Shown here: one piece after another, positions 19,823 to 34,617 of the stretch
Layout: each line of letters opens with the position of its first letter
Numbering within the stretch: the first letter of the stretch is position 1
Source: Musa acuminata AAA Group
Lineage: Eukaryota > Streptophyta > Magnoliopsida > Zingiberales > Musaceae
Direction of reading: 5' to 3'
Assembly (NCBI RefSeq): GCF_036884655.1
Contig: NC_088348.1
Span: 28,524,501-28,588,500, forward strand
DNA: 64,000 nt
Notes under the pieces: generated by a model
The model's database searches: none
What the model was told of the DNA's origin: nothing
The model's input: only the letters and a program-made list of their open reading frames with translations
Made by a program: the position numbers and the translations under genes

Positions 19823-22800
19823 TCACGGGCAATGTGCATTTAGCAGCTCCCGGTATACAATCTCAATGAACTCATTATTCTGTCAAGAAAGCAAATTTAG
19901 ATGGACTTTAATACTTTATAAACTCACCAGATACAAAGCAGCAAAAAATTATTATCGAAAGCAAAAGGCCCTCTCAATGTACTATTTCAGGTGATTTGCA
20001 AGTAGAAGTTCTGCAAGTACGAACCCTATCTATCTGTCTTACGTGGAATTTCATTGACTTCTGTAGTAATAAATCGAAGCAGTCAAAGATTATAAAAGCT
20101 GAAGAAGATTCTGGAAAAACCAAGGATAGATGGACACACTTTGATGGAGCTCCCATGGGTGCAGAATTACTGATGAAATGGCCCATTCATGACAGCAGAT
20201 CTTGATAACAAGGCAGGAAACACAAAAAAGCAGCGAGGACAGAATAAAAGACAGAAAGAACAAGTGCACAGCTAAACTGTGTTTCACACAGAGTTTATAT
20301 AAGGGTAATGGACCTATAGCACTAGCTTCAAGGGCGTGGAGTCATCACAACATTTGTTAACTTGCAGGGAAAGGTGAAAGTCAGCAGGACAATGAGAGTG
20401 GCAATAACATAAAATAGCACCAATAATTTATGTCATCATTTATTTCAGAGAAAGATAGATGAAGAAAGCAACTAGAGTAACAAAATAAAAGAAAACTTGC
20501 CTGCACAAGCCTCAAAAGTGCATCACGGACTTTGTCTCTAGTAATAACTGGGCCAAATATTGGAGCAGGAGTGAGGGACGCAGACGGCGTAGGTGGTGGA
20601 AATGGTTGAAGTAATGGAGTGCCATACGGATGCTGCATTGTAACTGGGGGATAGACTGGAGGAGCAGTGAGAGTCAAAGATGACACTGGAGGCGTTACCA
20701 ATGCCGAAGAAGAGAGAGATGGAGAGAAAAACGATGGCTTCACAAGATTTGTAGCACGGTTGCTGTTTCCACTGCTAGATTCAAGGGTATCCGAAGGTGC
20801 CACTAGAAGAGTGGACAAAGCTGGAATAACAGAGGTTGGCTGAAAAGTTGGCACCACAGATGGATTGACAAATGGTCCATGATGAGTTACAGGAATAGTT
20901 GCTGCATCAACAGTTGGTTGCACTGCCAGTGTTGTTGCATTTGATGCATTTCCAATGTTCACAGCATTCTGCAAATAAATAATGATAGTTTTCCTGTCAT
21001 AAATAATTATTAAAATAACAATCATCTGCTAACTAAGAACATGATTCTGCAATGTCTAACATATGTAGAATAAACATCATACAGCAAACAGACTATTTTA
21101 CTCCGAAAAGCTACATTTAGTAGCAGCAGACATGAATTTCTCACTAACGGTATGGTGGAGGATACTACTTAGCAGATACCGTACACTGAAAAAGTTTGCA
21201 AATGGATCATCAGGAACATCAGGAATTGGTGCAGCATTAGATGAAGTTGTTGGCTCAAGAGGACCTTCAATTACTGATGAAGTAGGTACAGCTTCAAGTT
21301 CCTCAAACTCACTGTTACAAGAAAGAGAATATTCTTGTAGGAACAACCATCCATATTTTGCACATGACAAAAAAAACACATATATACCAATGACAAAAAA
21401 TCCGTGAAACCAATCTCAAATAATTGGAATATTACAGCTTATTGTTGTATATGCCAATATGTTATTGCATATGCATGCAAGTATGTACCTTACTTTGTCA
21501 AAGGCGTGTAAGATTCTAAAAGAACATATTCCAAGGATACCAATAGAAAGACAAAATATTGATGCTGAAAAAGAAACAATGGGAAATAAGACCCTATAAA
21601 ACTGGATACACAAACAATACTACAGATCGCTATCTGTAGGCCTTAGAAACAGAAAGAAACTATTATATTAAAAAAAGTTAACTTGAGAGCAAACCACAAC
21701 ATATGCAAAGAAAAATTCGATAACAATGGTCAGCAAAAGACTAAAAGATAATAAGAATACAAAAAGTGCTACTAAACATGACTGACTAAGGCAATATAGC
21801 ATATACCTTTTAGAAGATACCTTAGCCTTGGGAGGTACTTTGGAATAGGCATTAAGTATCCTGAATAAAAGAGCACTAATGTTTGTCATATGGTGTAACT
21901 GAGAATAATATCTGATGCATAATAATATTCTAATACATCAGAGAATAGAATTTACGAATAATAGTAGAATAACACACAATACTGATTACTCAAGTTTGTA
22001 AGAAACAAACCCTATTCCCAGATCTATGCATTACCATATAAAGAAAAGTATGATTGCTCAACATTATGTATTATGGAAAAGCACAAATGAGCAGCAGGTG
22101 GAACTGCAACTGCAGGGGACAATGATTTGCTTCGTAGGGTCAACATCTGTACAAAAAGTTGAAGAGATGTGATTGAGAAGTCATTACAGAGGTGGCACAA
22201 GAGGTACCTGCCACGCAACATCTTCTATTATAGGAAATAACACATGCAGATACTACAAGACACATGACTTACATGTAAAAGCTACAAAGAATCATAAGTT
22301 CTTTACATCTTGAACACTTGAGTAACTCCCCTTCAAACTGACAGTGAAACTTTGGCTGCTAGTTTGACTTCCAGACTCCAGAGATTTTCTTAATGGACAT
22401 TGACCTATTAATGATAGACATGTATCACAAAATCACCTATCATTGTCCTATTGGAGCATTTTTCTGACTTTATTCATGACTTCAAGTAAACTTCTACTTA
22501 TGAATAAGATCATTTAGTTAATAAAATAAACTTGACTCTTGTTTATATTTAGGGTGCTCCTTAAGGTAATTTGATATAATTAGGGATATGGAAAATTACA
22601 TGTTCTCTAATAAACATAAGAAAATTGAATCTTGTCTTGTCCTGCATAATACAATTGGTATTTATATTTAAAATTTATACTTGATTGCCACACATTTCCC
22701 CTTCATGTCCCATTTTTTGCAATGATTATGAATTACATGCACCCATACCAAATTGCTTCCTTCCTCCTTCCTCCTCTATTCCTCTACCGCTCCTTCCACA

Positions 22801-25800
22801 TCTCTTTCTTTTTCTTTCTTGTCTAGCCACCGGTATGCACTAGCATACTGAGTTGGTACACCAGTATAGATCGATACATACCATTCCAGCAGTTTTCCGA
22901 AACGGGTCCAGTAGCCGAAAAGGCAAACCTTGCAAAAAATCTTATTTGTATCGAACCAATTTCCATAAATTTATACTCTACAATTAGATATGGACAAGAG
23001 AACAATTCTACAAACCAATACTGCTATGGTTAAAGAAACATGGCACCACTGATCACTAAAGACCCCTATAGGTTCAAAGGGCAAAAATTATATAAATTTT
23101 TAAAAAAGAAACAAAATGATTACAAAACTAATGGTAACTCACCAAATTATTAAAAGAGTAGGAAGGAATGTATTCAATAAAAAATTTGTTACGCTCTCCT
23201 ACCTAAATCAAACAAGGCATATAAGAATGACCTTCATGTTGGAAAGTCACATACAAATATGATAAACATAATTTTCCATATTTGTTAGTTCCAATACAAT
23301 ATAACAAACCTGATTTAGTAGGATTCTTTGTCTTAGCATCAATGATTTGTCAATATCAGCCAAAATAATCAAACTGAACCAATTTTGACCATTACTAGTC
23401 AATTTGTCAACCTTGCCATAGGACAGGGAGGAAAAAAGGTAAGAAAAGAGGACAGGTGAAAAAAATTATTGTAATCAAAACCATAAAGAAAATATAAAAA
23501 ACAAAATGCTATTACTATTTCGTTCGATATTCACTGTAGTCCTTACATAAACTGTCCATCACTCAAGACAGAGAGGAAAGAGCAGTGGGAGGAACATAAT
23601 GAAAAAGGTCCTTATTCCTTAACCCCTTGAGAGGATAGGGATATCAACACAGGAAAGAGACATATATGGGATTTGGAATTCCTAAATCCTGATCACTCTC
23701 TCTTCAAATAATTTCTTATGCAAAATTATCTTTACGTCACCCAACACTTCGCCTACAAGGTGATTGGAGAAGAAACAGGATGATAGTGAGGCTCATCGCT
23801 ATATACAAAATGCAGGCAAGTAAATTCTAAATCTTTCGGCATAACATATAAAATAATTATTTAATATATAATATCTTTGGATAACATGATTACATAGTTA
23901 ATGTTTTTATTTTCATAATAAAAAATAATTGTTTTTCTTTTCTGAATTATTCATTGCTATTGAAATGCAAACAAGTTTTCTACCTTTTTGCATGGCATAC
24001 ATATCATAGTTAACTATAATGATAATACCTTTGTATCATTCTTCATTATTGTTTATTGTAATCTTTTGCACAAATTTCATATTTTATATTTCAATTCCAT
24101 ATGCTTTTTTTTAAAAACAATAAAAATGAAATATGAAGGTAGGAAAAACTTTCAACATATTAATTTTTTTTAATTTTCTTTCATAGTAGTTTCTAGTCTT
24201 TAGCATTTTTATAGTAATATGTTTTTCTTGCTATAAATTATTTTCTCAGCAACACCAATCATAGATAATCCCAAACCTATCATGTGAACCTTGATGAAAA
24301 ACATACAATCAGGTGAAAAAAATAACCTACAATTACCAAATAGCTGACAACAATACAAAACTTAATAATAATATCTACAATTACCAACTGAATTCATTTA
24401 AAATATCATGAAATAGACAAAAAAATGATAAAAAAGACAAAAAAAGAAAGTTAACTGATAAACAGTTTAAAAAATGCTACTAGTACCTGCTGAAAAGGTT
24501 TGCTATATCTTCACAGTCATGTGAATTATAAAACCATATACCATTAACTTCTTGAGCTGCATTTCGGTACAAAAGATATGGAACTTGGACTTCATACTCA
24601 AAATCTCCTAAGAGATCCTCAACCAGATTATCTGTTAATCAGGTGAACCACACATATGTAAGTGAACCTCTGAGTTCACATGTAGAAGTTCAAATCTTGA
24701 GATTTCATCTCTAACAATCTTCAAATTAGACACTCATACGTGGAAATAGAAGTAAAAAAAAAATCAAAAGTAAAGCAATTGAATTATCTGAAACAATTCA
24801 GGAAAGCATATTAATATTAAATGGTTGGCCATCAATGTCTATAAGCATTGTAAATTCTGATCTGTAAGCCTATCAATCTCCTACAGGTGAATCAGGTCAG
24901 AATTGTAAAGACACTCTTCAACATGAGCTGAAGCTAGATTAATAATGATGAAGGTCAGGTTCAGACAGATATGATTGATTTGATTCTGAGTTGGGTAGAA
25001 GAGTTGAAGCTATTTTGTCTTATGAGTTAGATTGATATCTTCATTAATGATCCAGCATAGGAGTAAACACACATCCCTGGACTTTTTCAGATGGTTGTAA
25101 ATTCCTATCATGGGGTTACAACAGAAGAAACACCTGAGCTGTCCAGAATTTAGATATGACTAGTCATTTTTAAATGTACAAAAGTACAAATAAGCTTTAC
25201 ATTAAGAAGCATGTGAAGTTTGGTTTTTGGATGATCGATAAAAGTATCTGTTCAAAAAGCAAGGCCTAAAGTCTTCTTGTCTCTCTACTGTTCTCCTCTT
25301 CCATATATTCTCCTGCCTCTTTTAAGACCTAGTTTTACAGATATAATGAGCAAGTGCATACATTCCTCCTTCCTCTCCTGACCTACAAGCCACATTTTGA
25401 TGCTTGTCCTGCTTATCTCTTAGAACCCCTCTTCCACCAGTAGATTCCTCCATAGCATTGGCCACAGCTATTAAAGAAGGATGTCATGTCAAGTGCAGTG
25501 GATCTTTTGTGGATCAATAATTTCTCCAGCTTAAATATTGTTCAATAATAGACGTCAATCCAATGTCCAACAGCAACAACATAGACCAATGGCATAGCTG
25601 GTATCAGTTATTAACATGAAAAACACAGATGCTAAGGCTAACAGTCCTCTTCTAGAAAGGATGGCAAGTATGTTCTTGATGTCAAAGAAAATCAGCAATT
25701 ATGACAGACAACAGATTCAGATAAAGTTGCATGTGAAAGATAAAGCATTTATTGCAACCAAATTGATGAAAAATTAGTTTAGTTTCAGCCTGGGGTTAGA

Positions 25801-28169
25801 GAAATTTAAACTTGACTGAATGTAGATCCAGTCCGATGAAATCTATTAAAGGTCCCTCATGGTAAAATCCATTTACCATTTACTTATGTTGCAATTCTAT
25901 TGATTTATATGTTTACATTTAGTTAGAATCATCATAAACCACTTCGTGAAAGAAAAAACACAGCCACAGACCAAGTTAAAGATTTAACTAAGTTTCGCTA
26001 TTTCTCTTCATAATGTGTAATAAAAGGAGCATCATGTGAGTAAAGGAACCTGAACTGTACAGTTTATCTCAGGCAAGTATTCACAGTCTAGCTAAAATAG
26101 TCAAAGACTCGAATTTCTACAAAAAGGGGCAACACATGACTAGAGAGAAGGCTCAAATGCCAAAGATAAAAAGAATCTTGGCAAAAATCAAATAACACCA
26201 ACTAGATATTTACAAAACTGGAAGAAAAGCTGATATGGCTGTGATTTTCAATAGATGATTAAATGGCTTCTGTGACAGTTCCCAATATCTCTGCATCTCT
26301 ACTGAAATGCTTATGCAAATCCAACCATCCAAAAAAATCAATATATCAATCAGAAACATCACCTAAGTACAGCAAATTGTTCTCTGAGTACACTGAAAAA
26401 TCAACAAATTGAGGTTTCCAGAGTTCAATTTTGTTCTGTAATTGAGTTATTGAAGGATAGTTAGACCATACTAAGGACAGGAAAAGGTCAACCAGATAGG
26501 AGGCACAGTGACACATGACTTTTGGTACAATTGAACATTAGTTACCCATAAGAATTTTGCCTTTAGAAGTCAAAATTATGTTAAAGAATACTGATATAAA
26601 CACAAACGATGCTCATAGTACAAAAACAAAGATTGATGAAAAAGCCACGTAGCCGAGTAGCAAACCCCACAACAACCAGAAATGTTTAGTTCTGTGAATC
26701 TCTCTGTGAATTTTCTTCTGGCTGTAACATTGCTCCACTTCAAAGCACTGCACAAGAAATGTAGAGACTAGAACTACATATTCAAGCCTAGAATAGAAAA
26801 GGCATGCCACAACTAGTGGAACTAATCAAGCAAATGAGAACAAACTACTTACAAAACGAGATTAATGTGGTCCAACAAAGAAACTCAATTACACTGCTTG
26901 CTGTGAGAGAGAAATTAACTTTTTTTAGTAGAAATAAGACAAGATCTAGTTGACCATTTCTACAAGGCCAGATGTAGACAAATATAAATTATGCATATCA
27001 ACACTCTGTAGAACGGACTTGTAAAACAGATCATTTGGGACATTGAAACATAGAATGATCATGTTCAACTTAAATATATATTTAGCTCACCAAGGTTGTT
27101 CTAAAAACATGCTCAACCAATCCAAACACCACAACCAGCTTCATATGATCAAATAACAGACTACATTGCCCATGGATGACCTCATGCGAGAATACCTTTA
27201 ACAAGAGCCTAGAAAAATGGCTCTCCTATTTTTTGAAAACAAGAATTTTGAACTTACTAGTAGCAATAATAAGCACTACAATATTCAACATATTTTGCAA
27301 ACACCGACTAGAAAAAAAGACATTCAAACGATAAAATGTAAATTAATTTAACATAGACTAATTTCAGACCTGTGTTCCGTCGGTTCATGACTATGAACTG
27401 AAATCTTGGCTGTGCATTCCTGCAAGTATGCACTCATTTGTAACAATTTGCTGATCCATCGAAATCAAGAAATGCCAAACTAGAAACAAAATAATTTATC
27501 ACATTCCAATATTAGTACAGACCTAAGCGATCAAGATTCTCAATCAAAGTCAGTACTCAAAGAAAACATATCAACAAATTAACCGTCCGATGGACGCTTC
27601 TTTTCACATAAGAATATCTAAGTTGAAATCGGAAGTAAAAAGTAACTACAACGACGGAAGCTAGAGTTTGATGGAGCAGGAAGAAAAGAATCATGATAGA
27701 ACGCAAATCTAGGTAACAGAATACCGAATCATTCAACCAGCATCAGCGAACACACCAGACGAGCCAAAACAATACACAGAAACTTCAAATTCGGAGGAAA
27801 AAAATAACATCGACAACGACACATCCTAGCAGCAAGATCCGCAGTTACCTCTTGATAACGAAGAGCGATCCCTCGACATCCTTCCGGCTCTGAACAAACA
27901 TAAAAAACAAGTCATGAAAACCCTAGATCAAACGGCGCAAACCTGAACAAAGGCCAGCCGGAAACAGGATCGAAGAAGAAAGGGAGAGGTGGGTTCCGAT
28001 CGAGGCGCACCCATTGATTGAGCTCGATGTTGAACTCGTAGAAGGTGACGTGGGTGGCGGTCATGAGGATCTCTTCCACGAAGGGATCGATCCGCTGGAG
28101 GACGGTGAGGTTCAAGGCCTTGGTGCTCTTCTGATCGAGGTTGGGCATTAACTTCCCGCTCTGCGTCAT
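19823..28169 (-). CDS. DCP1: mRNA-decapping enzyme subunit DCP1 (eight exons)
   Basis: The exons in transcript order are 28169-28011, 27889-27849, 27419-27370, 24631-24487, 21860-21807, 21311-21185, 20968-20501 and 19879-19823; every phase closes, for 366 aa. Exons 1-5 encode the EVH1-type DCP1 domain: NLDQKSTKALNLTVLQRIDP, HVTFYEFNIELNQW, GSLFVIKR, FQFIVMNRRN, NLVEDLLGDFEYEVQ, YRNAAQEVNGIWFYN. After EFEELEAVP and the short PDDPFANFF motif comes a long Pro/Ser/Thr-rich linker with YGTPLLQPFPPPTP. The C-terminus (RDALLRLVQNNEFIEIVYRE) is the helical trimerisation domain. The protein activates DCP2 in cytoplasmic P-bodies, removing the mRNA cap. The last intron has a GC donor (GTGCAG/GCAAGT). 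Introns 3 and 5 are 2.7 and 2.6 kb of AT-rich sequence without a recognisable insertion. Confidence 0.95.
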
Positions 28170-29559
28170 CCTCGCGGCTCACGGTGACAAAACCCTAATC
28201 AAGAGGAACCCCTGACAACAGCTGGAGCACCGATCGACCGAGCCGGAGAAGAGGGAAGAGATCAGGATCGATGGGATGAGGCAAGGGTTGGAATTAAGCG
28301 AGATCGCGAGGGGAGAGAGTCGGGGCGGGGGAGCCAAAGCGGCCAAGAGAGGAGGTTTTATAGGACTTCGGGTACACATATCAAAGAGATACTTTCCCGA
28401 CACATTAATTTCGCACGAGCAAAGCCTAGCTGAATTGTTACTAGCGGAGTAAGTGTACTATCGTGGCCCCACATGGGGAGTCTGTGAGAGAATCATGATT
28501 TTGTGGGTGGAAGACGCGAGTCATTCTGCAACCTATGTGTATGGGAACAGTGGAATCTCCGAAACGGCAGTTTACCTTTTTCGACTTTATGGAATGACCG
28601 AAATGCCCCTTTCATAGCGACTTCGGCGTCACGCCAAATGCTCGTGCGATGAGGATCTACAAACGACGGTGAACCAGATGTGGCATCTTAACCGTCCGTC
28701 TGATCTCCTCTCACATTTTAGCCGTCCATTACACGATCGCACCGATCGAATCCCGACGGTACAGCTCACGTGACAGTAGTACAGAAGTGGGAGGCGTCGC
28801 CGTGGGATGCTGGCTCAAGGCGTTCTTTTCTGGGTACTTGTCACGTTAAACAGCTAAGAATCGAGAAAATAACATTTCATTAAGAAAATTCTATTTATGT
28901 TAAACAAGTATTTAACATTGCCTTATAAAAGTCACCGACCCGAATGGCACCGCTAGCCGGTTCCCAAGAGGTGATACAGTGATGCAATAAGGATCGGAAG
29001 GCTTGATTATACGATGGAAGCCACCGTGAAGGTATTAACAGGAGAATCCAAATAGAGGAAGAACAAAGATTTTTTTTCAAGTAAATGACGAAGACATGAT
29101 AAGACTAGGATAATTGACACTTAAAAACAAAAATAAATTTTCGAACCCTTAATTTTTAATAAGAGAATTTGATATATCATAACCAGATTAATAAAGGTGT
29201 TAAAAACATATCAATTAAAATTTCAAACCTAAAATCTGATAGATCACAACCAGTTTATTTTATTTTAAAAGAATAAAAAACGTAGATGAGATTCGAATCC
29301 AAAATCTTATTATAAATTATCAAAAAAAATTTACCCTAACTGATATCAGAACAAAAATTAAAAACTCGAGTCTTGACTATAAGGAAAGATAGTTAATTCA
29401 CAGAAAGAAGCAGAAACAACACAACATATTAGCGAGAAAATGAAACTTATTTAGAAAGATGCATTTTACTTCTTTCTGTATCGATAACAGTGCAGTGCAA
29501 AGTAGGTAAACATGGAAACTGTAAATTGGTCAGTTCACCATCTGGTTAACAGACAAGCC
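28170..29559. other. DCP1 leader/promoter and spacer to the IF1-like gene
   Basis: The first 200 bases are the GC-rich DCP1 leader. Around 28730-28780 the promoter region includes CACGTG (in CTCACGTGACAG). From about 28850 to 29500 it is AT-rich spacer including a repeat-like block with GATTCGAATCC at 29291-29301. No gene is seen. Confidence 0.5.
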
Positions 29560-32500
29560 TCAGTCGATAGCTTCTTCAGATTTCTTTGGTTTGGACAAGA
29601 GATACCAACCGAGACCACAAACAGCTGCAACTGTCCCAGCAAGAACGGCATAGTTGCGGTTCTTGTCAGTTGAAACACTAGCTGTTGATGACCCTGGAGG
29701 TGTGCCGGGCTTCACATCAGCTGCTGGAGTTTCTGGTTTTGCTGGGGTTTGCTCTCCTGGTTTCGGTCCCTGAAAACAAACTTGCTTAGACATCGTGACA
29801 AAGATCTGGAGATAATAGTTTATTTGATTACAAGAAAATCTCTAGTAGCTCATTGGAACATGAAGTATGCATTAATAGTATTGAAGCTGAAAGACTTGGA
29901 AATCATGCATTTGACAATATATTAAATGCCTTCGGTGCTATCCATCTTTTAGTTTCCTGGGAGAAAAATCTAAAAGAACGGGTACCTCATCAGGGAAAAA
30001 TAAAAGTCATGACAGTGGAATCATGTATCTCCTTATTCTTACATGTCCTCTCTTTCAAAACAGAACAGTGCCCAATAGTGAAAGTAAAAAAGTAAAAAAA
30101 AAAAACAGAGATGAATTGGTAACCATACCTTATGCGCAAGCTTCGCTAACTTTTCTTGCTCGATTTTCTGCAGCAAAAAAGTAAATTATTACAAGTCAGT
30201 TTGCCTGCCAACAGGTTAAAAGAATTTCTCATACTGCAAATAGGAGTCATCTGTTTTCAGTTAAGGTCAAATCAAAGTGAAGATTGAAAAAGATATCTAA
30301 TCAAAGTGAAGATGTCTGTTTGCCTGCCAGGAGGAGTCTGTTTTCAGTTAAGGTTTTCAGTCAGTGTTGCTATCACTTTTAGCAGGACCATAATATGTGT
30401 CAGTGGTGGCATAAACATCACAAATTTCTTACAATCATTATGAATATGGAGAATAAGCATGAAACTAAGTGGCCAATCCAACCAACTGGACTTCTGAAGA
30501 GGACTTCATTGGACTTTTTTGCACTTGAGCTTAATCAATCTAATCTGCCTTGAATTTAGACTGAACTCTCATCGTTCTGCCAGGAAATCTAAGCAATAAA
30601 GTAAAGACCTATCCCGTACTCATTATAAAACAAAGAACCACACTTTCTCCAGTGACTCATCCCCTTACCGAGCTCTACATGTTTATCAAGTTTTTCCCAA
30701 CTTGGACCTAATGACATGTTTTCCTCAGCTTTTTCCCCTATGGAATCCCATTTGCAAGCCCCCAAACAGCTTTTCCCAACCACGTGGATCTCAATGAGAT
30801 CAAATCAAATTGATGTCATTGTTTTTGGTTGTCTCAGTGTGGTACACAAAGTGCCACAGATTAAAGAAATGCTATGATAGTTTATCCAAGGTGGACAATG
30901 AGCTGGAGTTATCCAAGCCGAGGTTGTCTCAGCTCAGGTGCTCCAAAAAAATGTGCTTCAAAATGGAACCTGCAAAACAGGTGGGACATCGAGATTGTGT
31001 CTATTTGAGTCATCTGACAATAAGCCAAAGCAAGAATAACCCAAATTATGGATTATAGGACACCGAATCCAATGAAGAGGAGATACAGTCCCCTTGTACT
31101 TCTTGAGGAGGCCTAGCGTAAATAACTTATCAGATTATTGAGGTAGATTTGTTAATAGCATGGCAAGTGACTAAGCACCACTTTGGATGGGGCACAACAG
31201 AATTTGTTGTACATTTTAAACTGATTTTCTAATATGTCATATTGTCCACATGTTGCATATTCTTTTACAAGTTTTCTGGGCTCTGAATTGACTCAATATT
31301 TCCCATTTATCAATCTTCTCCTAGAAATAGGGGTTTGTTGGTTCAATTTTAGTCTTTATTTTAAGAACTGCATCTCCAAATATCTCATAGATTTTGGGGC
31401 CTTTAATCATGCAAGATCTCACACTTCCCATTTATATTTTTTTTACAGTTGTGGTTTATTTTTTTCTCAAAATAATCCAACAAGCAACAGTTAGACCTTT
31501 TAGTGTGACTATAAACCTGATATTATACAGAGAAAATAAAGAAGCAAGAGCTCAGGATGATAATGCTGGATCAAACCCGGGGCTGGCAAAAATTACAGAA
31601 GAAAGACCACTTTGTTGTATTTTGTCTTATCCAATCCAACCAACCTGAATTGTACCCTTACCTAATGAGAAGGCAAGCATATGCATTCTAAAAGAGTGCG
31701 AGTGAGTAGGTTGAAATCCTTGGACTCAGACACCAATATCTAATGTAATGGTTTCAGAAGAAAGAAAATGTATATTTTTTGTTGCTCTTTTATTTCAAGT
31801 CACAACTATAAGACAGCACTATCAAATCAAATTTGATGGTTCCAACACAATGTCTGCTTTGGCCTAGACGATGGTCTGTACTCCTAGATTCTTATTATGC
31901 TTGGCCATATTGGTATGCAAAAATGAGAATTTATAAATCCTACATCAACATGTAATACAGAATCTTAATGCTAATAATTTTGAACATGCATCATCCATAA
32001 CAACTGCACTTGGTGCAATTATGTAGTACATCACCATAGATGAAACATGAAACCTTGAATATGATACATACCTGCTCAATATTTGGAAATATGGTTCATG
32101 TAGGACATTTACTTCTTTGAAGTCTATAAGACAGACAAACCACTCCATCTTAATGCTTGAAACTAGACATGAAGGTATAGCAACCACAACCATCCACTTG
32201 AAGAATGAAAATTACAGGGTACTACGAAATGATGCTCTCACTGTTCAATCTACGAATAATAAAGAGACTGTTCCATTCAAGTAACTGCAATGTACTACTG
32301 GTCATGGTCGATTAAATTAGTAATCATTTGATATAATCAGAATAATGGAACAACAGTGAATTATTTGTCGACAAGGGAATTTCAAGTAAGAGAATATGAT
32401 CAACAACTCTACAACATACAAAATCTAGATGCAGGAGCAAAGACATCTACAAATGCCAAAAAATGATGTACAACATAGGTTAAGCAACAGTTGCACCAAA

Positions 32501-33593
32501 TGAAGACAAAGTGTTTAACATAGCATGGACTATCAGGAAAACACAACAAATGATTTATCAATTTAAACTTAAGATACACAGTATTGTAGCACAAGAATGA
32601 GAATGAAATCCTTATAAAATAATGAAGCTTTTTGTATAAGAATTTTCAAAAGCAAGAATGGAATATGTTGTTGTTGATATTTATAATAGAATAGATAGTT
32701 TCATATTTGTTATCCAACAACACCAGGTATGACCATTCAGATTCCTTCTTAGCTAGATTAATCATCTTCCTCTAGACAAATAACTTCTCAACTAGTTGTA
32801 CCTTATATGCAATGCCTTCTCCTCCAGTTGCAAAGAAGAAATTTTGGGTACAGAAACCATCATTGACATCAAACCTCAAAAGATGGCCAAGAAAGCATCC
32901 ATAATATTCATTTTAATAGGACTTATTTGCATTCAATCATATCATGCATGTACAACCCACTTGTCATGGTAATAGCGGGTCACACAACATTTGCCACTCG
33001 TTCCAATGGTATAATGTCAATGGAAATGCCATCAGAAATTAGTCCATAGGTTGCCCACACAGGCTTCACGCATCCACATAAATGGAGCATCCCAAGTTCT
33101 TCTTGCTTTCCTCCAAAAATTTCAGTCTATTCAGATCTCGTTACGCGCTTACTTTGCACTACTATTCATGGATTCATCCACATAATATTCAACATCTATT
33201 CATAAGGAAATGATCCGTTCATCAAGAATATATAGTACGATAAATAAAAATCTGCAGAACGAAAGTATCACACAACTAGAAGCAGCGAATCCATAGAAGT
33301 TTCTCAACAGCCGTAACATACACACATACATATCACCATTAAATGTCAAACTCAGCATGTAAAAGTGAAACCCCAGCAGCAAAACATTCATAAGATAACA
33401 GGCCATCCGCAGTAAGAGAGCGATTAAAGTGGATAAAAATGAAGAAAATGAAACCAGATAAATCTGAAGGATCAGATCAAGGAGAGAGGACCTTGATGTA
33501 AACGTTCTCCGCTGCCTTCTCCTCCTCGCTGAGGACCTTGCCGCCGGAGGAGAGCCTCCGAGCGACGTACCTCGCGGCGATCCTCGCCGCCAT
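29560..33593 (-). CDS. IF1: Mitochondrial IF1-like F1Fo-ATPase inhibitor with C-terminal membrane segment
   Basis: The exons are 33593-33492, 30167-30129 and 29769-29560, all phase 0, for 116 aa. The N-terminus MAARIAARYVARRLSSGGK is a short amphipathic, Arg-rich mitochondrial presequence. It is followed by VLSEEEKAAENVYIK and KIEQEKLAKLAHK, a charged helix of the IF1 inhibitor type seen in the plant At2g27730/At5g04750 family. Residues about 50-80 are a Pro/Thr/Ala linker. Then KNRNYAVLAGTVAAVCGLGW begins a single transmembrane helix before a lysine/acidic tail. The conserved helix is split between exons 1 and 2, and intron 1 is 3.3 kb. IF1 proteins block ATP hydrolysis by the reversed synthase. 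The inhibitory role is inferred from family membership; the membrane tail is seen in the sequence. Confidence 0.85.
30197..30353. repeat. Imperfect short duplication in IF1 intron 1
   Basis: The phrases TTTGCCTGCCA, TCTGTTTTCAGTTAAGG and ATCAAAGTGAAGAT each occur twice in shuffled order within about 155 bp. This indicates a small local duplication. The rest of this 3.3-kb intron (30168-33491) shows no exon or transposon that I recognise. Confidence 0.5.
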
Positions 33594-34221
33594 GGCGAAT
33601 CCCAACCCAAGGATTTCTCGACCTCAGAGATGGAAATGGGGCCACAGGTAACCAACCCTTCTCTCCACTCTCCAAAGAACCAAGGGGAGCAGTGTGCCCC
33701 TTTTAATTGTATTATATACCGTAAATACCCTTCCCTTGCGCCGAAATATCTAACCCACCACTACGTGTTCTCCCACTCTTCCGTCCGTACAACCTAATCT
33801 GACGAACAACAAGGAGGGTCGCGCGTTTTTGACGGTCTGGATCTTTTTGATCGAGCGATCGAGTCACCTTCGCGAAACCGATTATGATGGGCCCCGCTTG
33901 GGCCCATGAAACTCCTGGCCCAGTACACTACTCGCTCAATCAGGCCGTTGGTTGTGTTTGAGATGCGTGTAAGCGCATGATCAGTGGCTCGGATCTTAGT
34001 AGAGACCTCAAATTCTGTATCATGACATTCCCATAATACCCCTCAAGATTCCCACACGAGCGATCGAGATTGTGGTGTGTAACACTACAGTCGATCGCTT
34101 TGTCACAGTACAGAGATTTCAAGCGAGCTATAGAGATTTCAACAACTGAACAAGTACAACATTACAGTGCTGAGATCATGAAAGCAAGCGACCGATTCAA
34201 TTCAAGCACAACCAAAGGCAG

Positions 34222-34617
<396 letters not shown>

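Noticed and set aside
29288..29305. GATTCGAATCC motif resembling a tRNA B box or SINE
   Set aside because: No matching A box or tRNA-like fold was found upstream, and similar TTCGAA phrases occur in other AT-rich repeats here.
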